From positions 3,410,001 to 3,474,000 of the forward strand of contig NC_018708.1 of assembly GCF_000302535.1 (NCBI RefSeq): DNA of 64,000 bases, in the 5' to 3' direction. A model generated the notes under the pieces. The model saw only the letters and a list, made by a program, of their open reading frames with translations. It was not told the DNA's origin and made no database searches. This DNA is from Acidovorax sp. KKS102. GTDB lineage: Bacteria > Pseudomonadota > Gammaproteobacteria > Burkholderiales > Burkholderiaceae_C. Numbering within the stretch: the stretch's first letter is position 1; the number at the start of each line of letters is the position of its first letter. Positions 10,119 through 19,711 of this stretch are shown here, one piece after another. The translations under genes were made by a program, and so were the position numbers.

Positions 10119-12073
10119 TCCAGCGTGCTGGTGTCCTGGGTGATGGCCTCGCCCTTGGCGATGCTGCGCAGCAGGCGGCGCATGATCTTGCCGCTGCGGG
10201 TCTTAGGCAGGTTGTCGCCAAAGCGGATGTCCTTCGGCTTGGCAATGGGGCCGATTTCCTTGGCCACCCAGTTGCGCAGCTCGTTGGCGATCTGCTTGGC
10301 TTCTTCGCCCGTGGGGCGCGAGCGCTTGAGCACCACAAACGCGCAGATGGCCTCGCCGGTCACATCATCAGGGCGGCCCACCACAGCGGCTTCGGCCACG
10401 AGGTCGGTCTTGGCGACCAGGGCAGATTCGATCTCCATCGTGCCCATGCGATGGCCCGACACGTTCAGCACGTCGTCGATGCGGCCCGTGATGCGGAAGT
10501 AGCCCCGGTCGGCACTGCGCACCGCGCCGTCACCGGCCAGGTAGTAGCCCTTGAGCTCTTCGGGGAAGTAGCTCTTCTTGAAGCGCTCGGGGTCGTTCCA
10601 GATGGTGCGGATCATGCTGGGCCAGGGCTTCTTGATGACCAAGATACCGCCCGAGCCGTTGGGTACGTCGTTGCCCATTTCGTCCACGATGGCGGCCGTG
10701 ATGCCGGGCAGTGGCAGCGTGCAGCTGCCGGGCACCAGAGGCGTAGCGCCGGGCAGCGGAGTGATCACGTGGCCGCCGGTTTCGGTCTGCCAGAAGGTGT
10801 CCACGATAGGGCAACGCTCGCCACCCACGTTCTTGTGGTACCACATCCAGGCTTCGGGGTTGATGGGCTCGCCCACGCTGCCCAGGATGCGCAGGCTCGA
10901 CAGGTCGGAGCGCGCGGGGTGCACCGCCTCGTCGGACTCGGCGGCCTTGATGAGCGAGCGGATGGCCGTGGGGGCGGTGTAGAAGATGGTGCACTTGTGG
11001 CGCTCGATCATCTGCCAGAAGCGACCCGCGTTCGGGAAGGTGGGGATGCCCTCAAAGATGATCTGCGTGGCGCCTGCCGCCAGCGGGCCATAGGCGACGT
11101 AGGTGTGGCCCGTGATCCAGCCGATGTCGGCCGTGCACCAGAACACATCATCGGCGCGCAGGTCGAACGTCCAGTCCATGGTCATCTTGGCCCACAGCAG
11201 ATAGCCGCCGGTGCTGTGCTGCACGCCCTTGGGCTTGCCGGTGGAGCCGCTGGTGTACAGGATGAACAGCGGGTGCTCGGCACCCACGGCCACCGGGGCG
11301 CATTCGGTGCTTTGGCCAGCCAAGGCTTCGGCAAAGGTCTTGTCGCGCCCGGCCACTATGTTGCAGGCCGTGGCCGTACGCTGGTAGACGAACACGTTGC
11401 GGATGGTGTCGCAACCACCCATGGCCAGGGCTTCATCGATGATGGCCTTGAGCGGCAGCTCCTTGCCGCCGCGCATCTGGTAGTTGGCGGTGATCACGGC
11501 CACGGCACCGGCGTCGATGATGCGCTCGTGCACGGCCTTGGCGCTGAAGCCGCCAAACACCACGCTGTGCGTGGCGCCAATGCGCGCGCAGGCCTGCATC
11601 GCCACCACGCCTTCGATGGTCATGGGCATGTAGATCAGCACGCGGTCACCCTTGGCCACACCGTGGGCCTTGAGCGCGTTGGCAAACTGGCTCACCCGGG
11701 CCAGCAGCTCTTTGTAGGTGATCTTGGTGACGGTGCCATCGTCGGCTTCGAAGATGACGGCGGTCTTGTTTTCGGTGGGGGTGCCGATGTGGCGGTCGAG
11801 GCAGTTGGCCGATGCGTTGAGTTCACCATCGGCAAACCACTGGAAGAACGGCGCGTTGGACCCGTCCAAGGTGCGCGTGAAAGGCTTGGTCCACTGCAGG
11901 TTGGCCTGTGCCTGGCGCGCCCAGAAGCCCTCGAAGTCCTTCTCGGCTTCGGCACACAGCGCCTCATAGCCCGCCATGCCGGACACACGTGCGGCTTTGA
12001 CAATGGCATCCGAGGGCGGGAACACACGGTTCTCAACCAGCACGGACTCGATGGCGGATGTGGGCGCACTCAT
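10079..12073 (-). CDS. acs: Acetyl-CoA synthetase
   Basis: A 664-residue AMP-forming acetate:CoA ligase that activates acetate via acetyl-adenylate. Visible signatures are the N-terminal WAR...[13 protein letters not shown] region, the AMP-binding loop [24 protein letters not shown], the [20 protein letters not shown] segment, [18 protein letters not shown], and the C-terminal [10 protein letters not shown] with the lysine usually acetylated for control. ATG 12073 matches the normal Acs start; longer in-frame extensions are low-complexity. It is monocistronic. Its last codons form part of the unusual nested hairpin at 10030-10118. Confidence 0.97.
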   Translation of the reverse strand: MSAPTSAIESVLVENRVFPPSDAIVKAARVSGMAGYEALCAEAEKDFEGFWARQAQANLQWTKPFTRTLDGSNAPFFQWFADGELNASANCLDRHIGTPTENKTAVIFEADDGTVTKITYKELLARVSQFANALKAHGVAKGDRVLIYMPMTIEGVVAMQACARIGATHSVVFGGFSAKAVHERIIDAGAVAVITANYQMRGGKELPLKAIIDEALAMGGCDTIRNVFVYQRTATACNIVAGRDKTFAEALAGQSTECAPVAVGAEHPLFILYTSGSTGKPKGVQHSTGGYLLWAKMTMDWTFDLRADDVFWCTADIGWITGHTYVAYGPLAAGATQIIFEGIPTFPNAGRFWQMIERHKCTIFYTAPTAIRSLIKAAESDEAVHPARSDLSSLRILGSVGEPINPEAWMWYHKNVGGERCPIVDTFWQTETGGHVITPLPGATPLVPGSCTLPLPGITAAIVDEMGNDVPNGSGGILVIKKPWPSMIRTIWNDPERFKKSYFPEELKGYYLAGDGAVRSADRGYFRITGRIDDVLNVSGHRMGTMEIESALVAKTDLVAEAAVVGRPDDVTGEAICAFVVLKRSRPTGEEAKQIANELRNWVAKEIGPIAKPKDIRFGDNLPKTRSGKIMRRLLRSIAKGEAITQDTSTLENPAILDQLAQTN

Positions 12074-12331
12074 GGTGTTGTCTCCTGGATCTAATGGGAA
12101 TTGGAATTGGGCGGTACTGTCGGGTGCGGCACTTACAGGCCACTGACTGGCGCGAAGCTTACAGAGTACGCTATCGCGGCCCGCCGGGCGCAGGCTGCGC
12201 GGCCTCCCCCACGCCAGCGGTGAGGTCGTTCCCGGCGACGGGCCCGGGCACGACAGACTCCGCCCAGGATGCCATCGCGAAGACATTCGCGCCCCCTAAA
12301 ATCGCGCGTCCTGCAACCCTTTGCGAGTGCC

Positions 12332-12931
12332 ATGTCCTCTCCCCAACACAAGCCCCCCGCGCCACTGCGCCCCCTGCCTTCGATGATCTTCGCCAGCCGG
12401 TGGCTGCAATTGCCGCTGTATCTGGGCCTGATTCTGGCGCAGGCGGTGTACGTCTTCCATTTCTGGGTGGAGCTGGTGCACCTGATCGAGGCGGCATTCG
12501 GCAACACCGCTGCCCTGCAAAGCCTGGTGTCCAGCATTGGCTACAAAAGCGATTTCCAGGTCACCGCGCTCAACGAGACCATCATCATGCTGGTGGTGCT
12601 GGCGCTGATCGACGTGGTGATGATCTCCAACCTGCTGATCATGGTGATCGTCGGCGGCTACGAGACCTTTGTCTCGCGCCTGCACCTCGAAGACCACCCC
12701 GACCAGCCTGAGTGGCTGAGCCATGTGAACGCCTCGGTGCTCAAGGTCAAGCTGGCCACCGCCATCATCGGCATCAGCTCCATCCACCTGCTCAAGACCT
12801 TCATCAACGCCGCCAACTACGACCTCAAGGTGCTGATGTGGCAAACCATCATCCATGTGGTGTTCCTGCTCAGCGCCCTGGCCATTGCGCTGACCGACCG
12901 GCTGATGTCGCACTCGTCCGACAGCCACTGA
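12332..12931 (+). CDS. TIGR00645/UPF0114 (YqhA-like) membrane protein
   Basis: A 199-residue integral membrane protein with about four membrane segments. Family motifs include [18 protein letters not shown] at the N-terminus, [20 protein letters not shown] in the middle and [12 protein letters not shown]. Function of the family is unknown. ATG 12332 follows a short leader and begins the conserved region closely. It is divergent from acs (258-bp gap, promoters of both) and appears monocistronic. Confidence 0.88.
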   Translation: MSSPQHKPPAPLRPLPSMIFASRWLQLPLYLGLILAQAVYVFHFWVELVHLIEAAFGNTAALQSLVSSIGYKSDFQVTALNETIIMLVVLALIDVVMISNLLIMVIVGGYETFVSRLHLEDHPDQPEWLSHVNASVLKVKLATAIIGISSIHLLKTFINAANYDLKVLMWQTIIHVVFLLSALAIALTDRLMSHSSDSH

Positions 12932-13002
12932 GCACAGCGGGAGTCCCTGGGCGGCCCGGCGCCGCTGCGCCTGCCCAGGGCAAAATATCAGTCAAAACTG
13001 CC

Positions 13003-13043
13003 CATAGCGCTAGTGGAATATGCGCTGACAGCTATCAAATTTG
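13003..13043. repeat. Backbone palindromic repeat, copy 3
   Basis: Contains ATAGCGCTAGTGGAATATGC followed by GCTGACAGCTATCAAA, the fullest version of the backbone repeat. It lies upstream of the intradiol-dioxygenase-like gene. Confidence 0.6.
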
Positions 13044-13142
13044 AAGTGAGCACACTTCAACAGGCAGCGCCCGGCGGCGCTCCCAGATTTCTCCTCAATC
13101 GGTAGGCACAGTGCGGTGCAGACCCAACCGAAGGAGAAATCC

Positions 13143-14057
13143 ATGCCCCCTCTGCACTCTCTCGTCCCAACCGCCGCCACGGCGCCAGCACCCGCAGCAG
13201 CAGCCCCCCTCACCCCCCCCACCGCCACCAGCCGCCGCCTGGCATTGAGCGCACTGGGCTCCCTGGGCGTTGCCACCCTGTGGGGCTGCGGCGGAGGTGG
13301 AGACAGCACCAGCACCGACGCAGGCACTGGCACAGACTCCGGTTCGGGCACGGGCAGCGGCACCGGCACCGGATCAGGGACCGGCACGGGAACGGGCACC
13401 GGCACAACCACCACCTGTTCCGTCGTACCCGAGGAAACCGCCGGCCCCTACCCTGCCGACGGCTCCACGGCCAGCAACAACACCTACAACGTGCTCGCGC
13501 TCAGCGGCATCGTGCGTTCGGACATCCGCAGCTCGGTGGGTTCGTCCACCCAGGTCAGCGGTGTGCCGCTGTCCATCACCATCACTTTGACCAACACCAA
13601 GGCCAGTTGCGCACCGCTGTCGGGGTACGCCATTTACCTCTGGCACTGCACGCAAGACGGCAACTACTCCGTCTATTCCTCCAACAACATCGCCGACAAC
13701 TACCTGCGCGGCGTGCAGGCCACGGATGCCAACGGCACCGTCACCTTCACCACCATCGTGCCGGGCTGCTATGCAGGCCGCATGCCCCACATGCACCTGG
13801 AGATCTACCCCACGCTGGCATCGGCGACGAAGGCCGCCAACAAGATCAAGACCACGCAGCTGGCCTTTCCCACCGCGCTGCTCAGCAGCATATACAGCGC
13901 CAATTCCGGCTACAGCGCCAGCGTGCGCAACCTGGCCTCCATCACCTTCGCCACTGACAACGTGTTCAGCGACGGCACCGATCTGGAGATGACCACCATG
14001 CAGGCCAACTCCGGCGGTGGCTACTCCGCCAGCATCACGATCTCCATCGCGGTCTGA
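13143..14057 (+). CDS. Exported intradiol ring-cleavage dioxygenase-like protein
   Basis: A 304-residue protein. After a proline/alanine stretch there is a twin-arginine-like, lipobox-like export signal (SRRLALSALGSLGVATLWGC followed by GGGG), then an unusual Gly-Thr/Ser repeat linker (about residues 60-95), then the intradiol dioxygenase fold. The fold carries EETAGPYPADGS, YLWHC and YAGRMPHMHL, which supplies the expected Tyr and two His iron ligands. The family cleaves catechols between hydroxyls, but exported members of this type act on unknown substrates. ATG 13143 has GGAGAAA upstream. A small secreted protein and a two-component system follow on the same strand. Confidence 0.8.
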   Translation: MPPLHSLVPTAATAPAPAAAAPLTPPTATSRRLALSALGSLGVATLWGCGGGGDSTSTDAGTGTDSGSGTGSGTGTGSGTGTGTGTGTTTTCSVVPEETAGPYPADGSTASNNTYNVLALSGIVRSDIRSSVGSSTQVSGVPLSITITLTNTKASCAPLSGYAIYLWHCTQDGNYSVYSSNNIADNYLRGVQATDANGTVTFTTIVPGCYAGRMPHMHLEIYPTLASATKAANKIKTTQLAFPTALLSSIYSANSGYSASVRNLASITFATDNVFSDGTDLEMTTMQANSGGGYSASITISIAV

Positions 14058-14099
14058 GCCCCTCCCCATCGCTTCTTCCGCTCATTTCTAAGGCACACC

Positions 14100-14378
14100 A
14101 TGCAACAGATGCACACCCTTCTCGCCAGCCTGGCTCTGATCTCCCTGGCCGCTGCACCCCCCAGCCACGCCCAGCCCGCCCGCGGCACACCGCCCGCGCC
14201 GCCTCCAGAGGCCTACGCCGCCTGCAAGGGCAAGACCGAAGGCGCCTCCGTCACGCTCACCATGCCCGACGGCAAAACCCTGGCCGGCACTTGCCGCACA
14301 ATGGACGGCACCCTGGTGGCCATGCCCGCTGGCGGGCCCGGTGGCCCCGGCGCGGGTGGCCTGCCCCCCGCCCGCTGA
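14100..14378 (+). CDS. Small secreted hypothetical protein
   Basis: A 92-residue protein with a clear Sec signal peptide (MQQMHTLLASLALISLAAAPPSHAQ). A short mature domain contains ACKGKTEGASVTLTMPDGKTLAGTCR, with two cysteines that may form a disulfide, and a Gly/Pro-rich tail. This pattern recurs in small periplasmic proteins next to two-component systems. It lies 42 bp after the intradiol-like gene and 6 bp before the histidine kinase, so it is probably co-transcribed and could be a periplasmic partner of the sensor. Confidence 0.6.
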   Translation: MQQMHTLLASLALISLAAAPPSHAQPARGTPPAPPPEAYAACKGKTEGASVTLTMPDGKTLAGTCRTMDGTLVAMPAGGPGGPGAGGLPPAR

Positions 14379-14384
14379 CCCACC

Positions 14385-16064
14385 ATGCCGCCCCTGCGCT
14401 CCCTCGTCCCCGTGCCCCACCTGACGCTGCACCGCAAAGCCTTCATCGCCCTGGCCGCGCTGCTGCTGGCGCTGCTGCTGATCTTTGTGGGGTTCTCACG
14501 CCTGGGGCTGCAGCGGGGCCTGGGGCCGTATGTCGCCGAGATCGAGCTGGCCCGCATGGACTGGCTGGCCGAGCGCCTGCAAGCCCACCACACCCAGACG
14601 GGCGGCTGGGACAGCCTGCGCGGGCAGCCCTCCCTGTGGGGACGGCTCACCCACCCGAGCGGCGGCCCGCGCGGGCCCGGCGGTTCCCGCCCGCCCGGTG
14701 GCCCGCCACCGGACCACAGCAATCCCTTTGCCGCGCCGTCTGCGTCCCCGCCCCCCTCCGCGCAATCTGGCCTCTTGATGCAGCCTGCCAGCCCGGCCAG
14801 TGCCCCTGCGGCCAACGACAGCCAAGGTGCCCGCGGCACCGACCCGGGCAATGGCCCGCCCCCGCGCCCGCCCAACGACGACCTGCGCCCCATGGACCGT
14901 GGCGCTGCGCCGCCCCAGCGCCACCCCGATGACATCTACCCCCGCCTGGGCCTGCTGGACGCGCAAGATCAGCTGGTCGCAGGCACCGCGCCCCAGCCCG
15001 GGGGCGCCCGCCTGGCATTGCGCGGCGCCAGCGGCCAGGTCATTGGCCACCTCGTGCTCGCACCGCCCCAGGGCGTGCGCAGCGAGGCCGACCAGGCCTT
15101 TCTGGCGCAGCACCTGGGCTTTGTGGCGTGGACGGGCCTCGCCGGTCTGGCCCTGGCGCTGCTGCTGTCGGGCTGGCTCGCGCGGCGCTGGCTGGCCCCG
15201 GTCGAGGCCCTGGCCACCGGCGCGCGCGGCATCGCGCAAGGCCACCTGCACACCCGCGTGCCCGTGCACGGCAACGACGAGCTGGCCCAGCTCGCCCGCA
15301 CCTTCAACACCATGGCCGAACAGCTGGGCAGCATCGAGGCCAGCCGCCGCCAGTGGCTGGGCGACGTGGCCCACGAGCTGCGCACGCCCCTGGCCGCCAT
15401 GCGCGCCGAGATCGAGGCCGTGCAGGACGGCATCCGCCCTTTTGACGACAAGACCGCGCTGCGCCTGCACCGGCAGGTGATGCGCCTGATCCAGCTCGTG
15501 GGCGACCTGCGCGCCAGCCTGGATGCAGCGGGCACCAGCGCGCCCTCAGCCCAGGTGCCCGTGCACCCGCTGTCGCTGCTGGCCGAGGCGCTGGCGTCCA
15601 TGCGCCCCCGTCTGGCGCAGGCGGGCATCGATGTGGACACCAGCGGCCTGGATGCCCTGACCGTACAGGGCACTGCCCAGCCCGCGCCCCTGGTGCGCGG
15701 CGACGCGCAGCAGCTGCACCAGGTGTTTTTGAACCTGCTGGAAAACAGCCTGCGCTACACCGACGCGGGCGGCCTGCTGCGCATTGCGGCACGCGTGCTG
15801 CCACCGGCCGATGGAGCCCCCCAGCTGCAGGTGCAGCTGGACGACAGCGCGCCCGGCGTGCCCGCGCACGAGCTGCCCCGCATCTTTGACCGCCTGTACC
15901 GCGCAGAAACCTCGCGCAACCGCGACCACGGCGGCTCGGGCCTGGGCCTGGCGATCTGCCGCACCATCGTGCTCGCCCACGGCGGCACGCTGACGGCCGA
16001 ACCCTCCCCCCTCGGCGGCCTGCGCATCACACTGCAACTGCCCTTGCTGGACAACCCTTCATGA
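14385..16064 (+). CDS. Sensor histidine kinase (BaeS-like)
   Basis: A 559-residue inner-membrane sensor. A membrane segment lies at about residues 24-45. A periplasmic region of about 200 residues is notably rich in Pro and Gly and probably partly disordered. A second membrane segment lies at about 245-270, followed by a HAMP linker. The HisKA H-box is DVAHELRTPLAAMRAEIEA with phospho-acceptor His330, and the ATPase domain shows LLENSLRYT (N-box) and GGSGLGLAIC (G-box). It overlaps the downstream response regulator by 4 nt. The signal is unknown; BaeS-type systems sense envelope stress or toxic compounds. Confidence 0.92.
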   Translation: MPPLRSLVPVPHLTLHRKAFIALAALLLALLLIFVGFSRLGLQRGLGPYVAEIELARMDWLAERLQAHHTQTGGWDSLRGQPSLWGRLTHPSGGPRGPGGSRPPGGPPPDHSNPFAAPSASPPPSAQSGLLMQPASPASAPAANDSQGARGTDPGNGPPPRPPNDDLRPMDRGAAPPQRHPDDIYPRLGLLDAQDQLVAGTAPQPGGARLALRGASGQVIGHLVLAPPQGVRSEADQAFLAQHLGFVAWTGLAGLALALLLSGWLARRWLAPVEALATGARGIAQGHLHTRVPVHGNDELAQLARTFNTMAEQLGSIEASRRQWLGDVAHELRTPLAAMRAEIEAVQDGIRPFDDKTALRLHRQVMRLIQLVGDLRASLDAAGTSAPSAQVPVHPLSLLAEALASMRPRLAQAGIDVDTSGLDALTVQGTAQPAPLVRGDAQQLHQVFLNLLENSLRYTDAGGLLRIAARVLPPADGAPQLQVQLDDSAPGVPAHELPRIFDRLYRAETSRNRDHGGSGLGLAICRTIVLAHGGTLTAEPSPLGGLRITLQLPLLDNPS

Positions 16065-16759
16065 GCCCCCGCATCCTTGTCGTCGAAGACGAACCCGACA
16101 TCGCCGCCATCGTGGTGGACTACCTGCGCCACGCGGGCTATGCGGTGGAGCACCAGGCCGAGGGCCGCGCCGCGCTGGCGAGCATGCTCACCACGCCGCC
16201 CGACCTCACGCTGCTGGACATCATGCTGCCCGGCATGGACGGCCTGGAGATGTTGCGCCAGGCGCGGCGCCACACGCAGCACCCCATCATCATGCTCACG
16301 GCCCGCGTGGAAGAGCTGGACCGCCTCATCGGTCTGGAGCTGGGCGCCGACGACTACATCTGCAAACCCTTCTCGCCGCGCGAGGTGGTGGCCCGCGTCA
16401 AGGCCGTGCTGCGCCGCACCGCTGCCGCACAAGAGCCGCCAGCCCACCAGACAACCACCGCCGCCTTGATGCTGGACGAATCGCACTGGCAAGCCACATT
16501 GCACGGCACGCCGCTGGGACTGACCCGCCGCGAGTTCAAGCTGCTGCAGGTGCTGGCGCGGCAGACCGGGCGCATCTTCTCCCGGGCCCAGTTGCTGGAC
16601 CAGGCCTATGACGACACGCTGGATGTGAACGAGCGCGCCATCGACAGCCACATCAAGAACCTGCGCAAGAAGCTCAAGGCCGCCAGCACAGACGGCAGCG
16701 ACTGGATCCGGTCGGTGTATGGCGTGGGCTTTGCGCTGGATCCGACGGCGCCAGATTGA
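16061..16759 (+). CDS. OmpR-family response regulator (BaeR-like)
   Basis: A 232-residue response regulator. The receiver domain (about 1-118) contains the acidic pair ED near the N-terminus, phospho-acceptor Asp53 in LTLLDIMLPGMDG, and the conserved Lys in ICKPFSPREVVARVKA. The C-terminal winged helix (about 130-228) has LTRREFKLLQVLARQTGRIF and VNERAIDSHIKNLRKKLKA. Its start overlaps the kinase stop (ATGA), so the pair is translationally coupled. The upstream small secreted protein and dioxygenase-like gene may belong to the same transcription unit or regulon. Confidence 0.94.
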   Translation: MSPRILVVEDEPDIAAIVVDYLRHAGYAVEHQAEGRAALASMLTTPPDLTLLDIMLPGMDGLEMLRQARRHTQHPIIMLTARVEELDRLIGLELGADDYICKPFSPREVVARVKAVLRRTAAAQEPPAHQTTTAALMLDESHWQATLHGTPLGLTRREFKLLQVLARQTGRIFSRAQLLDQAYDDTLDVNERAIDSHIKNLRKKLKAASTDGSDWIRSVYGVGFALDPTAPD

Positions 16760-16760
16760 T

Positions 16761-16804
16761 ACGATTTTGATAGCAGCAGGCGCATATTCAATATGCGCTA
16801 CAGC
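16761..16804. repeat. Backbone palindromic repeat, copy 4
   Basis: Contains ATTTTGATAGCAGC and GCATATTCAATATGCGC, a palindromic variant of the same backbone repeat in inverse orientation. It lies directly after the response regulator stop and may act as a transcript end. Confidence 0.5.
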
Positions 16805-16947
16805 CTCTTTTGCACCACATCGCGGCACGGATTCCACAGCACGGTTGCGCGGGTCGCTCACCGCAGCGCACGCCACAGGCCTACACCGCTCGCGGGCACC
16901 AGCGGGTGTGATCAAAGCCCACTCACCGGCTTTATCCACTGCCCCTC

Positions 16948-18114
16948 ATGCCCGCATCCCCCAAGCCCGGCACCCCATCCTCGGCCCGCTCATCCGAACC
17001 CGCGCCCTCCCCATCACCCGGACTGCAAGGTGGCTTGGTGTACGTCAGCCCCACACTGCCGGGCATTACCCGGGTACGCTGCGGCGCCAAGGCGTTTCGC
17101 TACCGCCTGCCTGATGGCCAATGGCTGCAAGACCCGCCCGAGATCGATCGCATCCGGCGCCTGGCCATCCCGCCGGCTTACACCCAGGTGTGGATCTGCC
17201 CCCTGCCCAACGGACACCTGCAGGCCACCGGGCTCGATGCACGCGGGCGGCGCCAGTACCGCTACCACGCCCTATGGCGCCGGCAGCGGGACGAAGGCAA
17301 GTTCGAGCACATGCAGGCCTTTGGCAGGGCGCTGCCGCGCATCCGGGCCCGCGTGGCGCGCGACCTGACCACACCCCGCCGAGGCCCGGTGCTCACGCGC
17401 GAGCGGCTGCTGGCCACGCTGGTGCGCCTGCTGGACACCACTTTTCTGCGCGTCGGCAATGAGGAATACGCCAGCACCAACCGCTCGTATGGCCTGACCA
17501 CGCTGCGCACGCGGCATGCGCGGCTGCAGGGCAACGAGCTGCGGCTGCGCTTTCGCGGCAAGAGCGGGGTGCAGCAAGAGACCACCCTGAACGACCCGCA
17601 GGTGGCCCGAGTGGTGCGCCGCTGCCAGCAGTTGCCGGGGCAAGAGCTTTTTCAGTATGCGGACGAAGACGGCAACCTGCGCACCCTGGGCTCTGGCGAC
17701 GTGAATGACTACCTGAACGAGATCACCCGCACCGCTGGCAAGGCCGCCGGCGAACGCTTTACCGCCAAGGACTTCCGCACCTGGCACGGGACCACGCAGG
17801 CGCTGGAGCTGACCCGGCTGGCCTGCACCGGTAACGGTACCGGCACCGATGCAGCCAACGCCTCGGACAAGGGCCTGCGCTACAGCGCCCAGGCCGTCCT
17901 GGCCGAGGTGGCCTACCAATTGGGCAACACGCCCGCTGTGTGCAAAAAGTCGTACGTGCACCCCGCCGTCCTGGCGCTGGGCGCACAGATCGCGTCCGAC
18001 CCTAGCCCACGCAGCCAGCAGGTGTGGGCCCGCCTTGGCGGCGGCACATCACCCCGCGGCCTCAGCGCTGCCGAGCGCAGACTGCTGGCGTTTCTGAGCA
18101 AGCCTCGGGCATAG
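16948..18114 (+). CDS. DNA topoisomerase IB (poxvirus-type)
   Basis: A 388-residue bacterial type IB topoisomerase that relaxes supercoils through a 3'-phosphotyrosyl intermediate. Visible features are an N-terminal domain with GITRVRCGAKAFRYRLPDG and IPPAYTQVWICP, then the catalytic core with FLRVGNEEYASTNRSYGLTTL, LRLRFRGKSG, KDFRTWHGT and the C-terminal catalytic tyrosine Tyr336 in CKKSYVHPAVL. It stands alone, convergent with fumC. Bacterial members are sporadic and their physiological role is little known. Confidence 0.93.
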   Translation: MPASPKPGTPSSARSSEPAPSPSPGLQGGLVYVSPTLPGITRVRCGAKAFRYRLPDGQWLQDPPEIDRIRRLAIPPAYTQVWICPLPNGHLQATGLDARGRRQYRYHALWRRQRDEGKFEHMQAFGRALPRIRARVARDLTTPRRGPVLTRERLLATLVRLLDTTFLRVGNEEYASTNRSYGLTTLRTRHARLQGNELRLRFRGKSGVQQETTLNDPQVARVVRRCQQLPGQELFQYADEDGNLRTLGSGDVNDYLNEITRTAGKAAGERFTAKDFRTWHGTTQALELTRLACTGNGTGTDAANASDKGLRYSAQAVLAEVAYQLGNTPAVCKKSYVHPAVLALGAQIASDPSPRSQQVWARLGGGTSPRGLSAAERRLLAFLSKPRA

Positions 18115-18131
18115 GGCCTGCATCAAGGAAA

Positions 18132-19541
18132 TCAGCGCCCCACCATATCCCCCGGCACCACCCACTGGTCAAACTGCTCGCCCGTCACATGGCCCGAGGC
18201 CACGGCGGCGGCACGCAGGCTGGTGCCCTCCTTGTGCGCCTTCTTGGCAATGAAGGCGGCCTTGTCGTAGCCGATGTGGGGGTTCAGTGCCGTCACCAGC
18301 ATCAGCGACTGCTCCACCAGGTCGTTGATGCGCGCCTGGTTGGGCTCGATGCCCACGGCGCAGTGCTCGTTGAAACTGGCCATGCCGTCTGCCAGCAGGC
18401 GCACACTCTGCAGAAAGTTGTGGATCACCATCGGGCGGAACACGTTCAGCTCGAAGTTGCCCGAGGCCCCGCCGATGTTGATGGCCACATCGTTGCCCAG
18501 CACCTGCGCGCACAGCATGGTCAGCGCCTCGCACTGCGTGGGGTTGACCTTGCCCGGCATGATGGACGAGCCCGGCTCGTTCTCGGGGATGGTGATCTCG
18601 CCCAGCCCGCTGCGCGGGCCGCTGGCCAGCCAGCGCACATCGTTGGCGATCTTCATCAGGCTGGCCGCCAGGGTCTTGAGCGCACCGTGGGCATGCACCA
18701 GCGCATCGCAGCTGGCCAGGGCCTCGAACTTGTTGGGGGCGGTGACCAGCGGCAGACCGGTCAGGTCGGCCAATTCCTTGGCCACGGCCTGCGCATAACC
18801 GGCGGGGGCATTGAGCCCCGTGCCCACGGCCGTGCCGCCCAGGGCTAGCTCGCACAGGTGCGGCAGCGCGGTGCGCACATGCTCTTCGCCATGCTGCAGC
18901 TGCGCCACCCAGCCCGAAATTTCCTGCCCCAGTGTGAGGGGCGTGGCGTCCTGAAGGTGGGTGCGGCCAATCTTCACGATGCCGTCAAACGCCTGGGCCT
19001 TGGCCGCCAAGGTGGTGCGCAGGCCGTGCAGCGCGGGCAGCAGGCGGTGCATCAGCGCATCCACCGCCGCGAGGTGCATGGCGGTGGGGAACACGTCGTT
19101 GCTTGACTGGCTCTTGTTCACCTCGTCGTTGGGATGCACCAGGCGCGCTTCGCCGCGCGGGCCACCCAGCAGCTCGCTCGCCCGGTTGGCCAGCACCTCG
19201 TTCATGTTCATGTTGGTCTGCGTGCCCGATCCGGTCTGCCACACCACCAGCGGAAACTCCTGCAGGTGACCACCTTCGATCACCTCGTCTGCCGCCGCCA
19301 CGATGGCCGTGGTCTTGGCCGCATCGAGCAGGCCCAACGCGTTGTTCACATAGGCGCTGGCCCGCTTGACCTGGGCCAGCGCCCGGATCAGCTCCGGCGC
19401 CATGCGCTCGCCCGAGATGGCGAAGTGGTGCAGCGAGCGCTGTGTCTGCGCCCCCCACAGGCGCTGGGCAGGCACATCGATGGGGCCGAAGGTGTCTTTT
19501 TCGGTGCGGTATGCGGTCGCGTCGGGGGTAGAGGTCTTCAC
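18132..19541 (-). CDS. fumC: Fumarate hydratase, class II
   Basis: A cofactor-free fumarase that interconverts fumarate and malate in the TCA cycle. Family marks are [20 protein letters not shown] at the N-terminus, [38 protein letters not shown] and the signature [17 protein letters not shown] start at 19541 with AAGG 8 nt upstream gives 469 residues, close to family length. An in-frame ATG at 19601 is the alternative. It is divergent from a class I fumarase at 19712, giving an oxygen-tolerant and an Fe-S isozyme side by side. Confidence 0.93.
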   Translation of the reverse strand: MKTSTPDATAYRTEKDTFGPIDVPAQRLWGAQTQRSLHHFAISGERMAPELIRALAQVKRASAYVNNALGLLDAAKTTAIVAAADEVIEGGHLQEFPLVVWQTGSGTQTNMNMNEVLANRASELLGGPRGEARLVHPNDEVNKSQSSNDVFPTAMHLAAVDALMHRLLPALHGLRTTLAAKAQAFDGIVKIGRTHLQDATPLTLGQEISGWVAQLQHGEEHVRTALPHLCELALGGTAVGTGLNAPAGYAQAVAKELADLTGLPLVTAPNKFEALASCDALVHAHGALKTLAASLMKIANDVRWLASGPRSGLGEITIPENEPGSSIMPGKVNPTQCEALTMLCAQVLGNDVAINIGGASGNFELNVFRPMVIHNFLQSVRLLADGMASFNEHCAVGIEPNQARINDLVEQSLMLVTALNPHIGYDKAAFIAKKAHKEGTSLRAAAVASGHVTGEQFDQWVVPGDMVGR

Positions 19542-19711
19542 GGTGGGGCCTTGCGCGCTCGGTGAGCGGATGGGAATGAATGAAACACCAGCCCGCAGCA
19601 TACCCACCGAAGGCCATGGCGCGCTACCACCCCCCATCGCCCCTGACAGGCCCGCGCAAGCCCGCCGGGAGATAATTCGGGGTTCGCGTTTTCCCTAAAA
19701 CCCCCACCGCC

